In this document: positions 1 to 7,885 of the stretch, one piece after another
Layout: each line of letters starts with the position of its first letter
How positions within the stretch are numbered: position 1 is the first letter of the stretch
Assembly: GCA_025963465.1 (NCBI GenBank)
Contig: JAOQAP010000047.1
Location: 1-32,689 of the forward strand
Source of the DNA: Flavipsychrobacter sp.
Lineage (GTDB): Bacteria; Bacteroidota; Bacteroidia; Chitinophagales; Chitinophagaceae
Direction: 5' to 3'
DNA: 32,689 nt
The notes under the pieces: model-generated
Databases searched by the model: none
What the model was told of the DNA's origin: nothing
The model's input: only the letters and a program-made list of their open reading frames with translations
Made by a program: the position numbers and the translations under genes

Positions 1-9
1 CATCGCCTG

Positions 10-366
10 ATGAACATACTAGCCACGATCAAGGAGAAAATACTGGAATACCTGGATGTGCATATAAAGCTGCTTAAGCTCAACTTTATAGGGCAGACAT
101 CTAAAGTTGTAAGTTACTTTTTGTTCGCGTTCATCTGTCTGTTCATCGTATTTGCTATAGTGCTGTTCCTGGGCTTTGGGCTTACAGAAACATTCATGGC
201 ACTGGGGCTCAGCAAGCTGGCTTCGTTCTTTGTTACCATAGGTGTGTATATACTTATGCTGACAATAGTGATCAGCTGCCGCAGGGGTATCACCAGGTTT
301 TTTGCGAGTGGTATCATATCTGCAATGAGCAGTGATGAGGATAAGAAAAAAGACAAGGAACAATAA
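10..366 (+). CDS. Holin-like small membrane protein (phage holin 3_6 / DUF1469 type)
   Basis: A 118-residue protein with an amphipathic N-terminus, two membrane segments (about residues 34-58 and 70-90) and a highly charged tail ending in DKKKDKEQ. This architecture matches the Phage_holin_3_6 family, which in non-phage genomes is a chromosomal envelope or stress-associated membrane protein rather than a lysis holin. It is followed 72 bp later by an unknown basic protein on the same strand. In related genomes I recall a YtxH-like gene in front, but the window starts too late to show one. The ATG sits 9 bases into the window, so a longer upstream start cannot be excluded. Family assignment is from fold and pattern only. 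Confidence 0.6.
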   Translation: MNILATIKEKILEYLDVHIKLLKLNFIGQTSKVVSYFLFAFICLFIVFAIVLFLGFGLTETFMALGLSKLASFFVTIGVYILMLTIVISCRRGITRFFASGIISAMSSDEDKKKDKEQ

Positions 367-381
367 TAAAACGTTTCAAGG

Positions 382-406
382 ATAGGCGGGTGTAATGCCT
401 GCCTAT
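382..406 (+). other. Intercistronic hairpin
   Basis: ATAGGCGGG (382-390) pairs with CCTGCCTAT (398-406) over nine base pairs, including one G-T, around a 7-nt loop. It lies between two co-directional genes. The bases after it are not a T-run, so it looks more like a processing or attenuation element than a full terminator. Confidence 0.4.
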
Positions 407-438
407 ACCTTTATATTGCTTACTCATACAATTCAGCA

Positions 439-927
439 ATGGCACTTTATCCGAAGAAACTACGCAGCATGGAAGACCTGGAGCGGGAGCAAAAACTCCT
501 GAAACGGGAGATCGCGCGTTTGGATGAAGATGATTCGCTGTCGCTGGGTGGCATAGGTGGGCTGATAAGCGGTAAGAGCGGTAAGGGTAAGAAAGATAAG
601 GACAGAGATGACGAGGGTGGCGGTTTCTCCATTAAGTCAATTGTCAATATGCTGCCGATAGCCAGTCCTATAACAAGGGGACTGATGAACCTGGTGATAG
701 ACAGGGTGATTAAAAGAAAAGACAGCAGAAAAGAAGAGCGTGGTGATGTCTACAGTGAAGACAAACCAAAGAAGCATCCTATACGCAATGCTGCTGTAGA
801 AGTGCTGGGCGGCTACCTGAAATGGAAAGCTGTAGAGCTATCCTACAAAGGCCTGAGGCATCTTGTAAAGAAACGCCAGGCGAAGAAGGCATACGAAGCC
901 TCGTTAAAATATCCCTCCGATAAATAG
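439..927 (+). CDS. Hypothetical basic protein, possibly membrane-associated
   Basis: 162 residues, family not recognised. Residues 7-30 (MEDLEREQKLLKREIARL region) look like a short coiled coil. Residues 35-65 are a Gly/Lys/Asp-rich linker. Residues 64-90 are moderately hydrophobic (IVNMLPIASPITRGLMNLVIDRVI), and the C-terminal 60 residues are very basic. It follows the holin-like gene on the same strand, separated by a hairpin at 382-406, and probably shares its transcript. The stop lies only four bases from the stop of the convergent stress-protein gene. A role in envelope stress is a guess from position only. Confidence 0.6.
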   Translation: MALYPKKLRSMEDLEREQKLLKREIARLDEDDSLSLGGIGGLISGKSGKGKKDKDRDDEGGGFSIKSIVNMLPIASPITRGLMNLVIDRVIKRKDSRKEERGDVYSEDKPKKHPIRNAAVEVLGGYLKWKAVELSYKGLRHLVKKRQAKKAYEASLKYPSDK

Positions 928-931
928 TTTA

Positions 932-1756
932 TTAAGCTTGTGAATCGTGCAATGCCAGTATAGGTATGTGGCTGCGATGCGCTACTGCTTTTGTGTGACT
1001 CTTGTGAAACAATCCTTCAAAGAAAGAATGCTTGCGTGGTATCATAATGAGCATGTCCACATTGTTGCCTGTTACAAATGTCTCGATAGCATGTTCTATA
1101 TCTGTATCGGCCACTATGGTGTAGTGCGGATTGACGGGTGAGAGCAGGTTGCGGACTATAGGGTCCATCTCTGACTCGTCTGTTTTATTATCATCGGTTT
1201 GTGCGTTCAGCACGTGCAGCTCTGCATTGAGCCGCTGCTTTATGTCTGCAAGGCGCAGCATGGAAGCTATATTTCCCGAGTGCTTATTGTCGAATGCGAA
1301 ACAGATGTTCTTAACTGTTTTGTATACAGCGCCTGGTGGCACTGCCAGTACCGGGAACCGGAGTTCACTGAATGCATCCATAGTAGTGCTGCCCGGCCAT
1401 GAGGCGCCATCGCCCGCTATGCTGTTGCCTACTATTATCATCCATGGCTTTTCATGTTCTTCTACATACTCATCTATAGCGTCCAGTATATCGCCAAATA
1501 CGACAGTGCCTTTTATGTTCACTGAAGGGTAAGCTTTGTATAGGTCTACGAGCAGATTGTCCATATGGGCTTCTGCATCGCGCTGGGTATCATTAATGAA
1601 ATTGACCGGCATAGGGCCATCACTGAATGAAACAGGCACAGAGAAAGAATGGAGTATGACCAGTGCGGTACCTTGCTCTTTTGCCATATTGCATGCATAG
1701 TGAACTGCATTAGTTGCTATGTCAGAGAAGTCGGTTGCGGTGATGATCAGCGGCAT
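932..1756 (-). CDS. Universal stress protein, tandem UspA domains
   Basis: 274 residues holding two Usp alpha/beta (Rossmann-like) domains. The first (about 1-142) opens with IITATDFSDIATNAVHYA and ends FPVLAVP. The second (about 148-270) opens with KNICFAFD and ends with HIPILALHD. The classical ATP-binding G-2x-G-9x-G-S/T motif is partly visible in domain 1 (GNSIAGDGASWPGSTT) and absent in domain 2, where the sequence is IPRKHSFFEGLFHKSHTK. Tandem Usp proteins of this kind are common cytoplasmic stress proteins in Bacteroidota. The gene converges on the preceding gene with almost no spacer, and its upstream region carries a degenerate repeat. Confidence 0.85.
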   Translation of the reverse strand: MPLIITATDFSDIATNAVHYACNMAKEQGTALVILHSFSVPVSFSDGPMPVNFINDTQRDAEAHMDNLLVDLYKAYPSVNIKGTVVFGDILDAIDEYVEEHEKPWMIIVGNSIAGDGASWPGSTTMDAFSELRFPVLAVPPGAVYKTVKNICFAFDNKHSGNIASMLRLADIKQRLNAELHVLNAQTDDNKTDESEMDPIVRNLLSPVNPHYTIVADTDIEHAIETFVTGNNVDMLIMIPRKHSFFEGLFHKSHTKAVAHRSHIPILALHDSQA

Positions 1757-1780
1757 AATGGGTATTTTTTATGAAAGATA

Positions 1781-1867
1781 GTTAAAAGGTTGAAAAGTTG
1801 ACATGTTTAAAAGTTAAAGGTTAAAAGGTTGATAAGTTATAAGTTGGCAGGTTGATAAGGTTAAAAG
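1781..1867. repeat. Degenerate about 8-bp tandem repeat (GTTRAAAA)
   Basis: About eleven units of 7-9 bp run head to tail, beginning GTTAAAAG, GTTGAAAA, GTTGACAT, GTTTAAAA. All start with GTT and are followed by an A-rich half. They fill the gap between the stress-protein gene (minus) and the M13 peptidase gene (plus). No coding potential is apparent. Confidence 0.7.
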
Positions 1868-1946
1868 TAAGTTTTTGAAGAAATATCCCCCTTTTTTCAC
1901 GTGGTGCCTATATTACCATTGATAGTGGTTTTTACTATGCTTATCG

Positions 1947-1954
1947 TACTTTTG
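1947..1954 (+). promoter_or_regulatory. Bacteroidota -7 box TACTTTTG for the M13 peptidase
   Basis: TACTTTTG fits the TAnnTTTG -7 consensus of Bacteroidota sigma-A promoters and ends 25 bases before the ATG. I do not find a well-spaced TTTG-like -33 element. Confidence 0.5.
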
Positions 1955-1979
1955 CAGCCTAAAATTAATAAGATCGATC

Positions 1980-4016
1980 ATGCAGTTGAAAAACACATTA
2001 CTTGCCGGTGCCGCAATACTTGCAATGGCATCAGGTACACAGAATGCTACAGCAAAAGGGAAAAATCTCCTGAGCCGTGCAAACATGGATACTACCGTAA
2101 GGCCGGGAGATAACTTCAACCTATATGCTAACGGCAGATGGCTGAGGGAAAACCCGATACCAAAATCAAAAACACGCTGGGGCAGCTTTAACGAGCTGCA
2201 GGAAAATAACTATAATGCACTGCACACATTACTGGAAGAAGCAGCACACACACGTAATGCAAAGCCGGGCAGCACTATGCAGAAGGTAGGCGATTTTTAC
2301 CGCACGGGTATGGACAGCGCTAAAATAGACCAGATAGGTATAGCATCGCTGAACAGTGTGCTTACACGTATCAGGAATGTAAAGGATGCTAATGGCCTGA
2401 TCAATGAAATAGCTATAGAGCATACAGAAGGTATAGGCCCGTTGTTCAGCTTCGGTATATCGCCTGATGATAAGAATGTAACTAAGGAAGTATGCCAGTT
2501 TGGCCAGGGCGGACTGGGCATGCCGGGCAGGGAGTACTACTTTGATATGGACGCACGTACTGTAAGGATACGTGATGCATACAAGGCATACATACCTAAA
2601 ATGCTGGCACTGATGGGCGAAAGCGCAACAGCTGCACAGAAAGATGCTACAGACATCTATAACCTGGAGCTGATGCTGGCAGGTGCATCTCTGACACGTG
2701 TGGAAATGCGTGACCCGTACAAGTTGTACAACAAATACAGCCTGGCCGAGATCAATAAACTGACACCGGGCCTGGATTGGAAAATGTTGCTTACCAGCCT
2801 GAAGGTGAAAGGAGAAGATACAGTAATAGTAGGTATGCCTGCATTCTTTACTGAAGTGGCTAAAGATATGAAAACAGTATCTATAGAGACATGGAAGAAG
2901 TATATGGAGTACCACCTGGTGAACAACCTGTCGAGTTACCTGAGCCATAATTTTGATACTACGCACTTCGCGTTCTATGGTAAAACAATGCGCGGACAAC
3001 AGGAGCAGGAGCCACGCTGGAAGCGTATCATGCAGGTGGTAGATAATTCAGAAGGTGAATTGCTGGGCCAGATGTATGTAGATAAGAACTTTAAACCTGA
3101 AGCTAAAAAGCGTATGCTGGAACTGGTGAATAACCTGCAGCAGACCTATGCAGACCGCATCAATAAGCTGGACTGGATGAGTAACGAAACAAAGGTAAAA
3201 GCGATAACCAAGCTGAACACCTTTATGAAGAAAATAGGCTATCCTGACAAGTGGAAAGACTATAGCTCACTGACCATTGTAAACAATGATTACATAAAGA
3301 ACGTATTGGCTTCCGGTGTGTGGGAATATAACTACGAACTAAGTAAGCTGGGCAGAAAAGTAGACAGGACAGAGTGGGGCATGACACCTCCTACCGTGAA
3401 TGCTTATTACAACCCAGGCTTCAACGAAATCGTTTTCCCTGCAGGTATATTGCAGTACCCATTCTTTGATGGTGATGCAGATGATGCGGTAAACTACGGT
3501 GGTATAGGTGCTGTAATTGGTCACGAGATGACGCATGGTTTTGATGACCAGGGCCGCCTGTATAATGCAGAAGGTAACCTTGCCAACTGGTGGACATCTG
3601 CTGACTCTGCAAACTTTACGATGAAGGCAAATATGGTGGTAGACCAGTTCAACAAACTGATAGTAATAGATACTACCCATGCAAACGGCGCACTGACAGA
3701 AGGTGAGAACCTCGCTGACCTGGGCGGACTGAACATAGCCTATGAGGCATTTAAAAAGACAGAACAGGGTAAGAGCAATACTAAAATAGACGGATTTACT
3801 CCTGATCAGCGTTTCTTCCTGAGCTGGGCACAGGTATGGAGAGCTAATACCCGTCCTGAGGAAATAGCATCACGTCTGAAGACAGATCCGCACTCACCAA
3901 GCGAGCTGCGCTGCAATGTGCCAATCACTAACATGCAGGCATGGTACAATGCATTTGATGTGAAACCAACTGACAAATTGTTCCGTCCGGCAAGTGAAAG
4001 GGCGAGAGTTTGGTAA
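1980..4016 (+). CDS. M13 family zinc metallopeptidase (neprilysin/PepO-like)
   Basis: 678 residues, the usual length for bacterial M13 endopeptidases. An N-terminal signal-like segment (residues 1-26, ending ATAKG) suggests export to the periplasm or envelope. The catalytic set is complete: HEMTH at 515-519 (two zinc His and the catalytic Glu516) and ENLAD at 576-580 (third zinc ligand Glu576). The substrate-binding NAYY motif at 474-477 is present, and the protein ends in the family-typical RARVW. The N-terminal two thirds is the helical Peptidase_M13_N lid domain, starting at PGDNFNLYANGRWL. It likely degrades short peptides. It is monocistronic, with its own -7 box and a strong terminator downstream. 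Confidence 0.95.
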   Translation: MQLKNTLLAGAAILAMASGTQNATAKGKNLLSRANMDTTVRPGDNFNLYANGRWLRENPIPKSKTRWGSFNELQENNYNALHTLLEEAAHTRNAKPGSTMQKVGDFYRTGMDSAKIDQIGIASLNSVLTRIRNVKDANGLINEIAIEHTEGIGPLFSFGISPDDKNVTKEVCQFGQGGLGMPGREYYFDMDARTVRIRDAYKAYIPKMLALMGESATAAQKDATDIYNLELMLAGASLTRVEMRDPYKLYNKYSLAEINKLTPGLDWKMLLTSLKVKGEDTVIVGMPAFFTEVAKDMKTVSIETWKKYMEYHLVNNLSSYLSHNFDTTHFAFYGKTMRGQQEQEPRWKRIMQVVDNSEGELLGQMYVDKNFKPEAKKRMLELVNNLQQTYADRINKLDWMSNETKVKAITKLNTFMKKIGYPDKWKDYSSLTIVNNDYIKNVLASGVWEYNYELSKLGRKVDRTEWGMTPPTVNAYYNPGFNEIVFPAGILQYPFFDGDADDAVNYGGIGAVIGHEMTHGFDDQGRLYNAEGNLANWWTSADSANFTMKANMVVDQFNKLIVIDTTHANGALTEGENLADLGGLNIAYEAFKKTEQGKSNTKIDGFTPDQRFFLSWAQVWRANTRPEEIASRLKTDPHSPSELRCNVPITNMQAWYNAFDVKPTDKLFRPASERARVW

Positions 4017-4053
4017 TTGGTTAAAAGATTAAAAAATTAGTCAGTGATAAGTT

Positions 4054-4090
4054 ATAGGTCCCATACCGTTTGGTGTGGGACCTATTTTTT
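4054..4090 (+). terminator. Rho-independent terminator after the M13 gene
   Basis: ATAGGTCCCATACC (4054-4067) pairs with GGTGTGGGACCTAT (4072-4085) around a GTTT loop, with one G-T pair, and is followed by a T-run. It lies 38 bases after the M13 stop codon. Confidence 0.85.
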
Positions 4091-4207
4091 GGGCCTGAAG
4101 TATGTTTGTGTTAGGAATAAAAGTATTTCGTTACTTTTATAGCTTAATTATTTGATAATATATGCAGTTGCTGATATGTATAGTCAGCTTCTGATAAAAT
4201 AAATGAA

Positions 4208-5974
4208 ATGTCCCTGACCAAAAAAAGTGCATTACTTGTTTTACTGACCGTTCTCTTATTGCCTGTAATGAGCAATGCCAAAGGCAAATGGGATTCTGTG
4301 GTAAATACTTCCCCCCGTTACAATAAAGGTGTATTGCTGCTGCTTACAGACGGAACTGTATTGGCAAAGACATCGGGTGGGGGCAGTGATGTATATGGAT
4401 CGGGATGGGACAGGCTGACACCGGACATACATGGGAGCTACAGAAACGGTACCTGGACCAGGGCGGCATCTATGGCCGATACCCGGCTGTATTTTTCATC
4501 GCAGGTACTTAAGAACGGAATGGTGTATGTGGCAGGCGGTGAATATGGCAGCGGACGTAACAGGGGCGAAATATACGATCCTCAATTTGATTTCTGGTCG
4601 CCTGTAAAGAAGGGGTTACCGGTAATTACCGATACTCTTTCTGATGCTAACTCTGAAATACTGCCTGACGGCAGAGTACTGCAGGCGGTGGTATTTAACA
4701 AAAGCGGGGTGTGTAAGAAAACTTATATTTATGACCCTGTAGCTGACAGCTTTACTGTGGGCCCACCTACACTGGGTATCGCTAATGAATCAGTATGGTT
4801 GAAATTGCAGGACAACAGTATCCTGTTCGTAGATGTAAAATCAACGAATGCAGAGCGCTATATACCTGCACTTAACAAATGGATCAGTGATAGTAATGTA
4901 ACTGTGCCTTTGTATGATATCTACGGTTCTGAAACGGGCGCTGCAATGCTGTTGCCTGATGGGCGTGGATTTTTTATAGGATCATCAGGCTATACTGCTT
5001 ACTATACGCCATCTGGAGATACCAGCGCCGGCAGCTGGACCACGGGCCCGATGATACCTGATACTATGGGCGCACCGGATGCTGCTGCCGCAATGATGGT
5101 GAACGGTAAAATACTTTGTTCGTTTTCTCACATTCCTACAGTAGACAGCGTATTTCATAAGCCGATGTCTTTCTATGAGTTCGATTACAAGACGAATACA
5201 TTTACAAAGCTGACTGCCCCGAACGGAGAGGACAGCAGCCATACCCCTGCTTATTTCTCTAACATGCTGTGCCTGCCGGACGGTACTATTCTGTACGGCC
5301 CGCAGGGCGATGACCAATATTATACCTACACGCCGGACAGCGCGCCGCTGCCGGAAGGAAAGCCAACACTGAGCACCGTAGCAACTGTTCATTGCGATAC
5401 ATTTATGGCTACCGGTATGTTGTTTAATGGTATCACTGAAGGGGCATCTTATGGTGATGACTGGCAGATGAATACCAACTACCCGATCATACGCCTGGTA
5501 AGTACTACCGGTGATACGGTCATGTATATGCAGACCCTGAACTGGAACAGTACCGGTGTAAGTAGAGGCACACAGGCAGACACGACACTGTTTGTGTTCC
5601 CGATAAATGTGACAATGCCTGAAGGTAGTTTCTCAGTGCAGGTAGTAGTGAATGGTAACGCCTCAGACATGATACCTTTCGATGTGTGTGCGAAAATGGC
5701 GGTGAATGAGGTGACGAAGGTAACCCGTATGATGAACATATATCCTAACCCGGCTGATAAGATGGCCACTGTAGAGTTTGAGGCAGCAACCAGCGGTACG
5801 TACAATGTGAAGCTGGAAGATGTATTTGGTAGGGTAGTGAAAGAAATGAGTGTGCATGGCAATGCAGGAAAGAATACCTGCAATATGCAACTGGATAGGG
5901 TAGCGCCAGGCGTATATACTATAACTGTACGCACAGGTGCTGATATATATAACAGCAAACTGATCGTGAAGTAA
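4208..5974 (+). CDS. Secreted kelch / galactose-oxidase-like protein with T9SS sorting domain
   Basis: 588 residues. Residues 1-24 are a signal peptide (LLLPVMSNAKG). Residues about 30-385 form kelch-type beta-propeller repeats, with recurring patterns such as VYVAGGEYG, ILPDGRVL, AAMLLPDGRGFFIG and LCLPDGTILYGPQG. Residues about 390-497 match the C-terminal early-set domain (DUF1929) of galactose/glyoxal oxidases. Residues about 510-588 are a type A T9SS sorting domain (NIYPNPADKMATVEF, ending YNSKLIVK), so the protein should be exported by Sec and then by type IX secretion to the surface or medium. I cannot confirm the copper-radical active-site residues, so oxidase activity is unproven. 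Confidence 0.85.
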   Translation: MSLTKKSALLVLLTVLLLPVMSNAKGKWDSVVNTSPRYNKGVLLLLTDGTVLAKTSGGGSDVYGSGWDRLTPDIHGSYRNGTWTRAASMADTRLYFSSQVLKNGMVYVAGGEYGSGRNRGEIYDPQFDFWSPVKKGLPVITDTLSDANSEILPDGRVLQAVVFNKSGVCKKTYIYDPVADSFTVGPPTLGIANESVWLKLQDNSILFVDVKSTNAERYIPALNKWISDSNVTVPLYDIYGSETGAAMLLPDGRGFFIGSSGYTAYYTPSGDTSAGSWTTGPMIPDTMGAPDAAAAMMVNGKILCSFSHIPTVDSVFHKPMSFYEFDYKTNTFTKLTAPNGEDSSHTPAYFSNMLCLPDGTILYGPQGDDQYYTYTPDSAPLPEGKPTLSTVATVHCDTFMATGMLFNGITEGASYGDDWQMNTNYPIIRLVSTTGDTVMYMQTLNWNSTGVSRGTQADTTLFVFPINVTMPEGSFSVQVVVNGNASDMIPFDVCAKMAVNEVTKVTRMMNIYPNPADKMATVEFEAATSGTYNVKLEDVFGRVVKEMSVHGNAGKNTCNMQLDRVAPGVYTITVRTGADIYNSKLIVK

Positions 5975-6068
5975 TTTGAACCTTGATTTTCCTGATTACC
6001 CTCCTTCGCTGAAAAAGCTACGGCGGGCAAAGAATGATTTCCCGATGGTTGTCAGTTTTTCTTTTTGT

Positions 6069-6113
6069 CGCAAGCGGGACGCTTGCGTATGTTGAGACCA
6101 AGCGGACGCTTGG
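6069..6113. repeat. Pair of REP-like palindromes
   Basis: CGCAAGCG (6069-6076) pairs with CGCTTGCG (6080-6087). CCAAGCG (6098-6104) pairs with CGCTTGG (6107-6113) a few bases later. Both share the core AAGCG-GA-CGCTT. They lie in a gene-free gap between the T9SS propeller gene and a small membrane protein gene. No T-run follows, so they are not typical terminators. A related GGGA-loop hairpin occurs at 23938-23953. Confidence 0.65.
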
Positions 6114-6149
6114 ACTAGTGGGAAAGCATTAACAGTAAACTATTTCTTT

Positions 6150-6383
6150 ATGGCAGTCTTTAACAGAAAAGCAAAACCATTTGTAGAATTGATTTATTGG
6201 TTTATTATTTTTTTCAGCACCTTTTTATTATTCACCTATCATAAATCTCACTACCGTGACCGCTCCGGTGATGCTATCGGCCAGAGAATAGCGATGTCTG
6301 TTTTTGTTGGCGTTTTTTATGCATTAATTGTCTGGGGATTAAATGGGTTATTCAGAGTGATATCAAAAAAGTTATTTGATTGA
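6150..6383 (+). CDS. Small two-TM membrane protein, unknown
   Basis: 77 residues with a short basic N-terminus, a strongly hydrophobic segment at about 13-30 (IYWFIIFFSTFLLF), a charged loop (HKSHYRDRSGD) and a second segment at about 48-68. Family not recognised. It lies between a plus-strand secreted protein gene and the convergent DinB gene, only 20 bases from the latter's stop. A well-formed ATG and a two-TM topology support it being real. Confidence 0.6.
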   Translation: MAVFNRKAKPFVELIYWFIIFFSTFLLFTYHKSHYRDRSGDAIGQRIAMSVFVGVFYALIVWGLNGLFRVISKKLFD

Positions 6384-6403
6384 GTTCTTTTTTATACCAT
6401 GGT

Positions 6404-6913
6404 TTACCAGTCCCCAGCATAACTAAGTGACTCGCCTGACAAGTGTTTCAGGTGGTCATACTTTAATCTCGTTATCTGGCGGATATGCAGGTGGTCGTGG
6501 GCAAGCCAGTTGCAGAGGAACATCTTTGCGGTAAGTGCACCCAGCTTAGGGTGGTGGTAGGTGTTATCCCAGTTGGGGTCATTAAGTGATTTCAGCCAGG
6601 CTATTGAGTTGTCGCGCTCCTGCAAAAAGCTTGTAAGCTTTGCTTCGTAATCCTGTTCCAGGTATTTTCGTTCTTTCACCCAGCCTACAGGATCAATAGG
6701 CGACATAGGAAGTTCGGGAGTTTCTAATGTATGTTTTGTACGTGCGCGGAAGTCTTCTCTTTCTTCATCGTACAGATGACAGATTATTTCCAGCAGGCAC
6801 CATTTTTCTGGTTGCTGTTTCCAGAGGTATTCTTCTTCTGTTAATCCTGCAAGCAGGCTGTGGAATACTGCTTTGTTTCTTTGAAGGTTGGTAATGATGT
6901 AGTTGTAATTCAT
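6404..6913 (-). CDS. DinB-like / YfiT-type putative metal-dependent enzyme
   Basis: 169 residues, typical of DinB_2 four-helix-bundle proteins. The presumed metal triad is visible: His46 in helix 2 (LEIICHLYDEE), and His139 plus His143 in the late motif HDHLHIRQ. Family members include thiol S-transferases and many uncharacterised cytoplasmic proteins. The residues PEKWCLLEIICHL correspond to the familiar PxxWSxxEvlxHL motif, with Ser replaced by Cys. The substrate is unknown. It lies downstream of the glutaminyl cyclase gene on the same strand, 123 bp away. Confidence 0.85.
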   Translation of the reverse strand: MNYNYIITNLQRNKAVFHSLLAGLTEEEYLWKQQPEKWCLLEIICHLYDEEREDFRARTKHTLETPELPMSPIDPVGWVKERKYLEQDYEAKLTSFLQERDNSIAWLKSLNDPNWDNTYHHPKLGALTAKMFLCNWLAHDHLHIRQITRLKYDHLKHLSGESLSYAGDW

Positions 6914-6959
6914 GATACAGAGTTATCAATTCTATTTAGCATTGCATCTTTTCTCAGCA

Positions 6960-6988
6960 GTCATGGATTCGAGGAGCCTCACCATGAC
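6960..6988. other. Two-tier inverted repeat in an intergenic gap
   Basis: GTCATGG (6960-6966) pairs with CCATGAC (6982-6988), and inside it GAGG (6971-6974) pairs with CCTC (6977-6980). It lies between the glutaminyl cyclase and DinB genes, both minus strand. No T-run follows on the minus strand, so it is more likely an RNA processing or structural element than a terminator. Confidence 0.35.
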
Positions 6989-7036
6989 AGGAAGTCTATT
7001 CGGACAAGTTCTTCAGCATGGGTATCAACCCGCTAT

Positions 7037-7885
7037 TTAATTATCCAGTTTTACTTCTAATACTTTGGGCCAGTTCTTTCCTGTTATAAAGATACGGTTT
7101 GTTGCCTCATCATAGGCTATGCCGTTGAGTACATCGGGCTCATGCATGCGGCCTGATGGCGGGTTGATGCCTATGCGCTGGCGTAATGAACTGAGGTCGG
7201 CACGGGCTACTACCATACCTGTACCTGTATCTATTTTTAGTATGTAGTCTGTCTGCCATTGATTTGCGTAGAGGAAGCCATGTATCATCTCCAGCTCATT
7301 GATCTCATTTACCGGGCCATGCTCATCTTTTACAGCAAGCTGTTTTACTTCTGCAAATGTATTTGGGTCCAGGAAGTGAAGTTTGTTAGTGCCATCATCG
7401 AATATGAGGTGGTAGCCATTGTTGGTCATGCCCCAACCTTCCGGGGCATTGAAAGCAAATGTCTTTTCTTGTTTCAGCGTTGCTGCATTGTATACAAATC
7501 CCTTTCCTTCTTTGTAGGTAAGCTGGTATATTTTGCCATTGAGCACGGTCATGCCCTCACCAAAATAACGTGGCTCCATTTTTGTAGAAGTGATCACCTT
7601 GCCTGTTTTCAGGTCCGACTTGCGAATATCGGAATAGCCGTACTGGCCCACACTTTCATAGAGCACACCATCTTTGTATTCCAGCCCTTCGGTAAACGCA
7701 AATTGATCATGTGGATACTCATTGACCACGTCGTAAGACATGATCTTCGTTACAGGTATTGCATTATTATCGGCAGCCGTAGTGACAGTTGCTGCAGGTT
7801 TATTTTCATTGTTGCATGCCCCAAATAATAATGCACCGGCGGCAACAATACATAAGCTGCTAAATAATTTTTTGTGTTGTTTCAT
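7037..7885 (-). CDS. Glutaminyl-peptide cyclotransferase, lipoprotein
   Basis: Catalyses cyclisation of N-terminal glutamine to pyroglutamate (family Glu_cyclase_2, a five-bladed beta-propeller). I chose the ATG at 7885 because the protein then starts MKQHKKLFSSLCIVAAGALL followed by FGAC, a clean lipoprotein signal with the lipobox Cys. The longer frame to 7960 adds 25 residues that would bury the signal. Family landmarks are FAFTEGLEY, GEGMTVLNGKIYQLTYKEG, WGMTNNG, INELEMI and NGIAYDEATNRIFITGKNWP. It probably acts in the periplasm, maturing exported proteins. Its start overlaps the upstream gene's 3' end by 26 nt, suggesting translational coupling. Confidence 0.9.
   Translation of the reverse strand: MKQHKKLFSSLCIVAAGALLFGACNNENKPAATVTTAADNNAIPVTKIMSYDVVNEYPHDQFAFTEGLEYKDGVLYESVGQYGYSDIRKSDLKTGKVITSTKMEPRYFGEGMTVLNGKIYQLTYKEGKGFVYNAATLKQEKTFAFNAPEGWGMTNNGYHLIFDDGTNKLHFLDPNTFAEVKQLAVKDEHGPVNEINELEMIHGFLYANQWQTDYILKIDTGTGMVVARADLSSLRQRIGINPPSGRMHEPDVLNGIAYDEATNRIFITGKNWPKVLEVKLDN

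Noticed and set aside
10-366. Prophage lysis holin
   Set aside because: No phage genes are adjacent. The family is commonly chromosomal, with a charged cytoplasmic tail and a non-phage context.
2229-2999. Minus-strand open frame of 256 codons inside the M13 gene
   Set aside because: Cys/His/Tyr-rich shadow of a gene with complete catalytic motifs. No family resemblance of its own.
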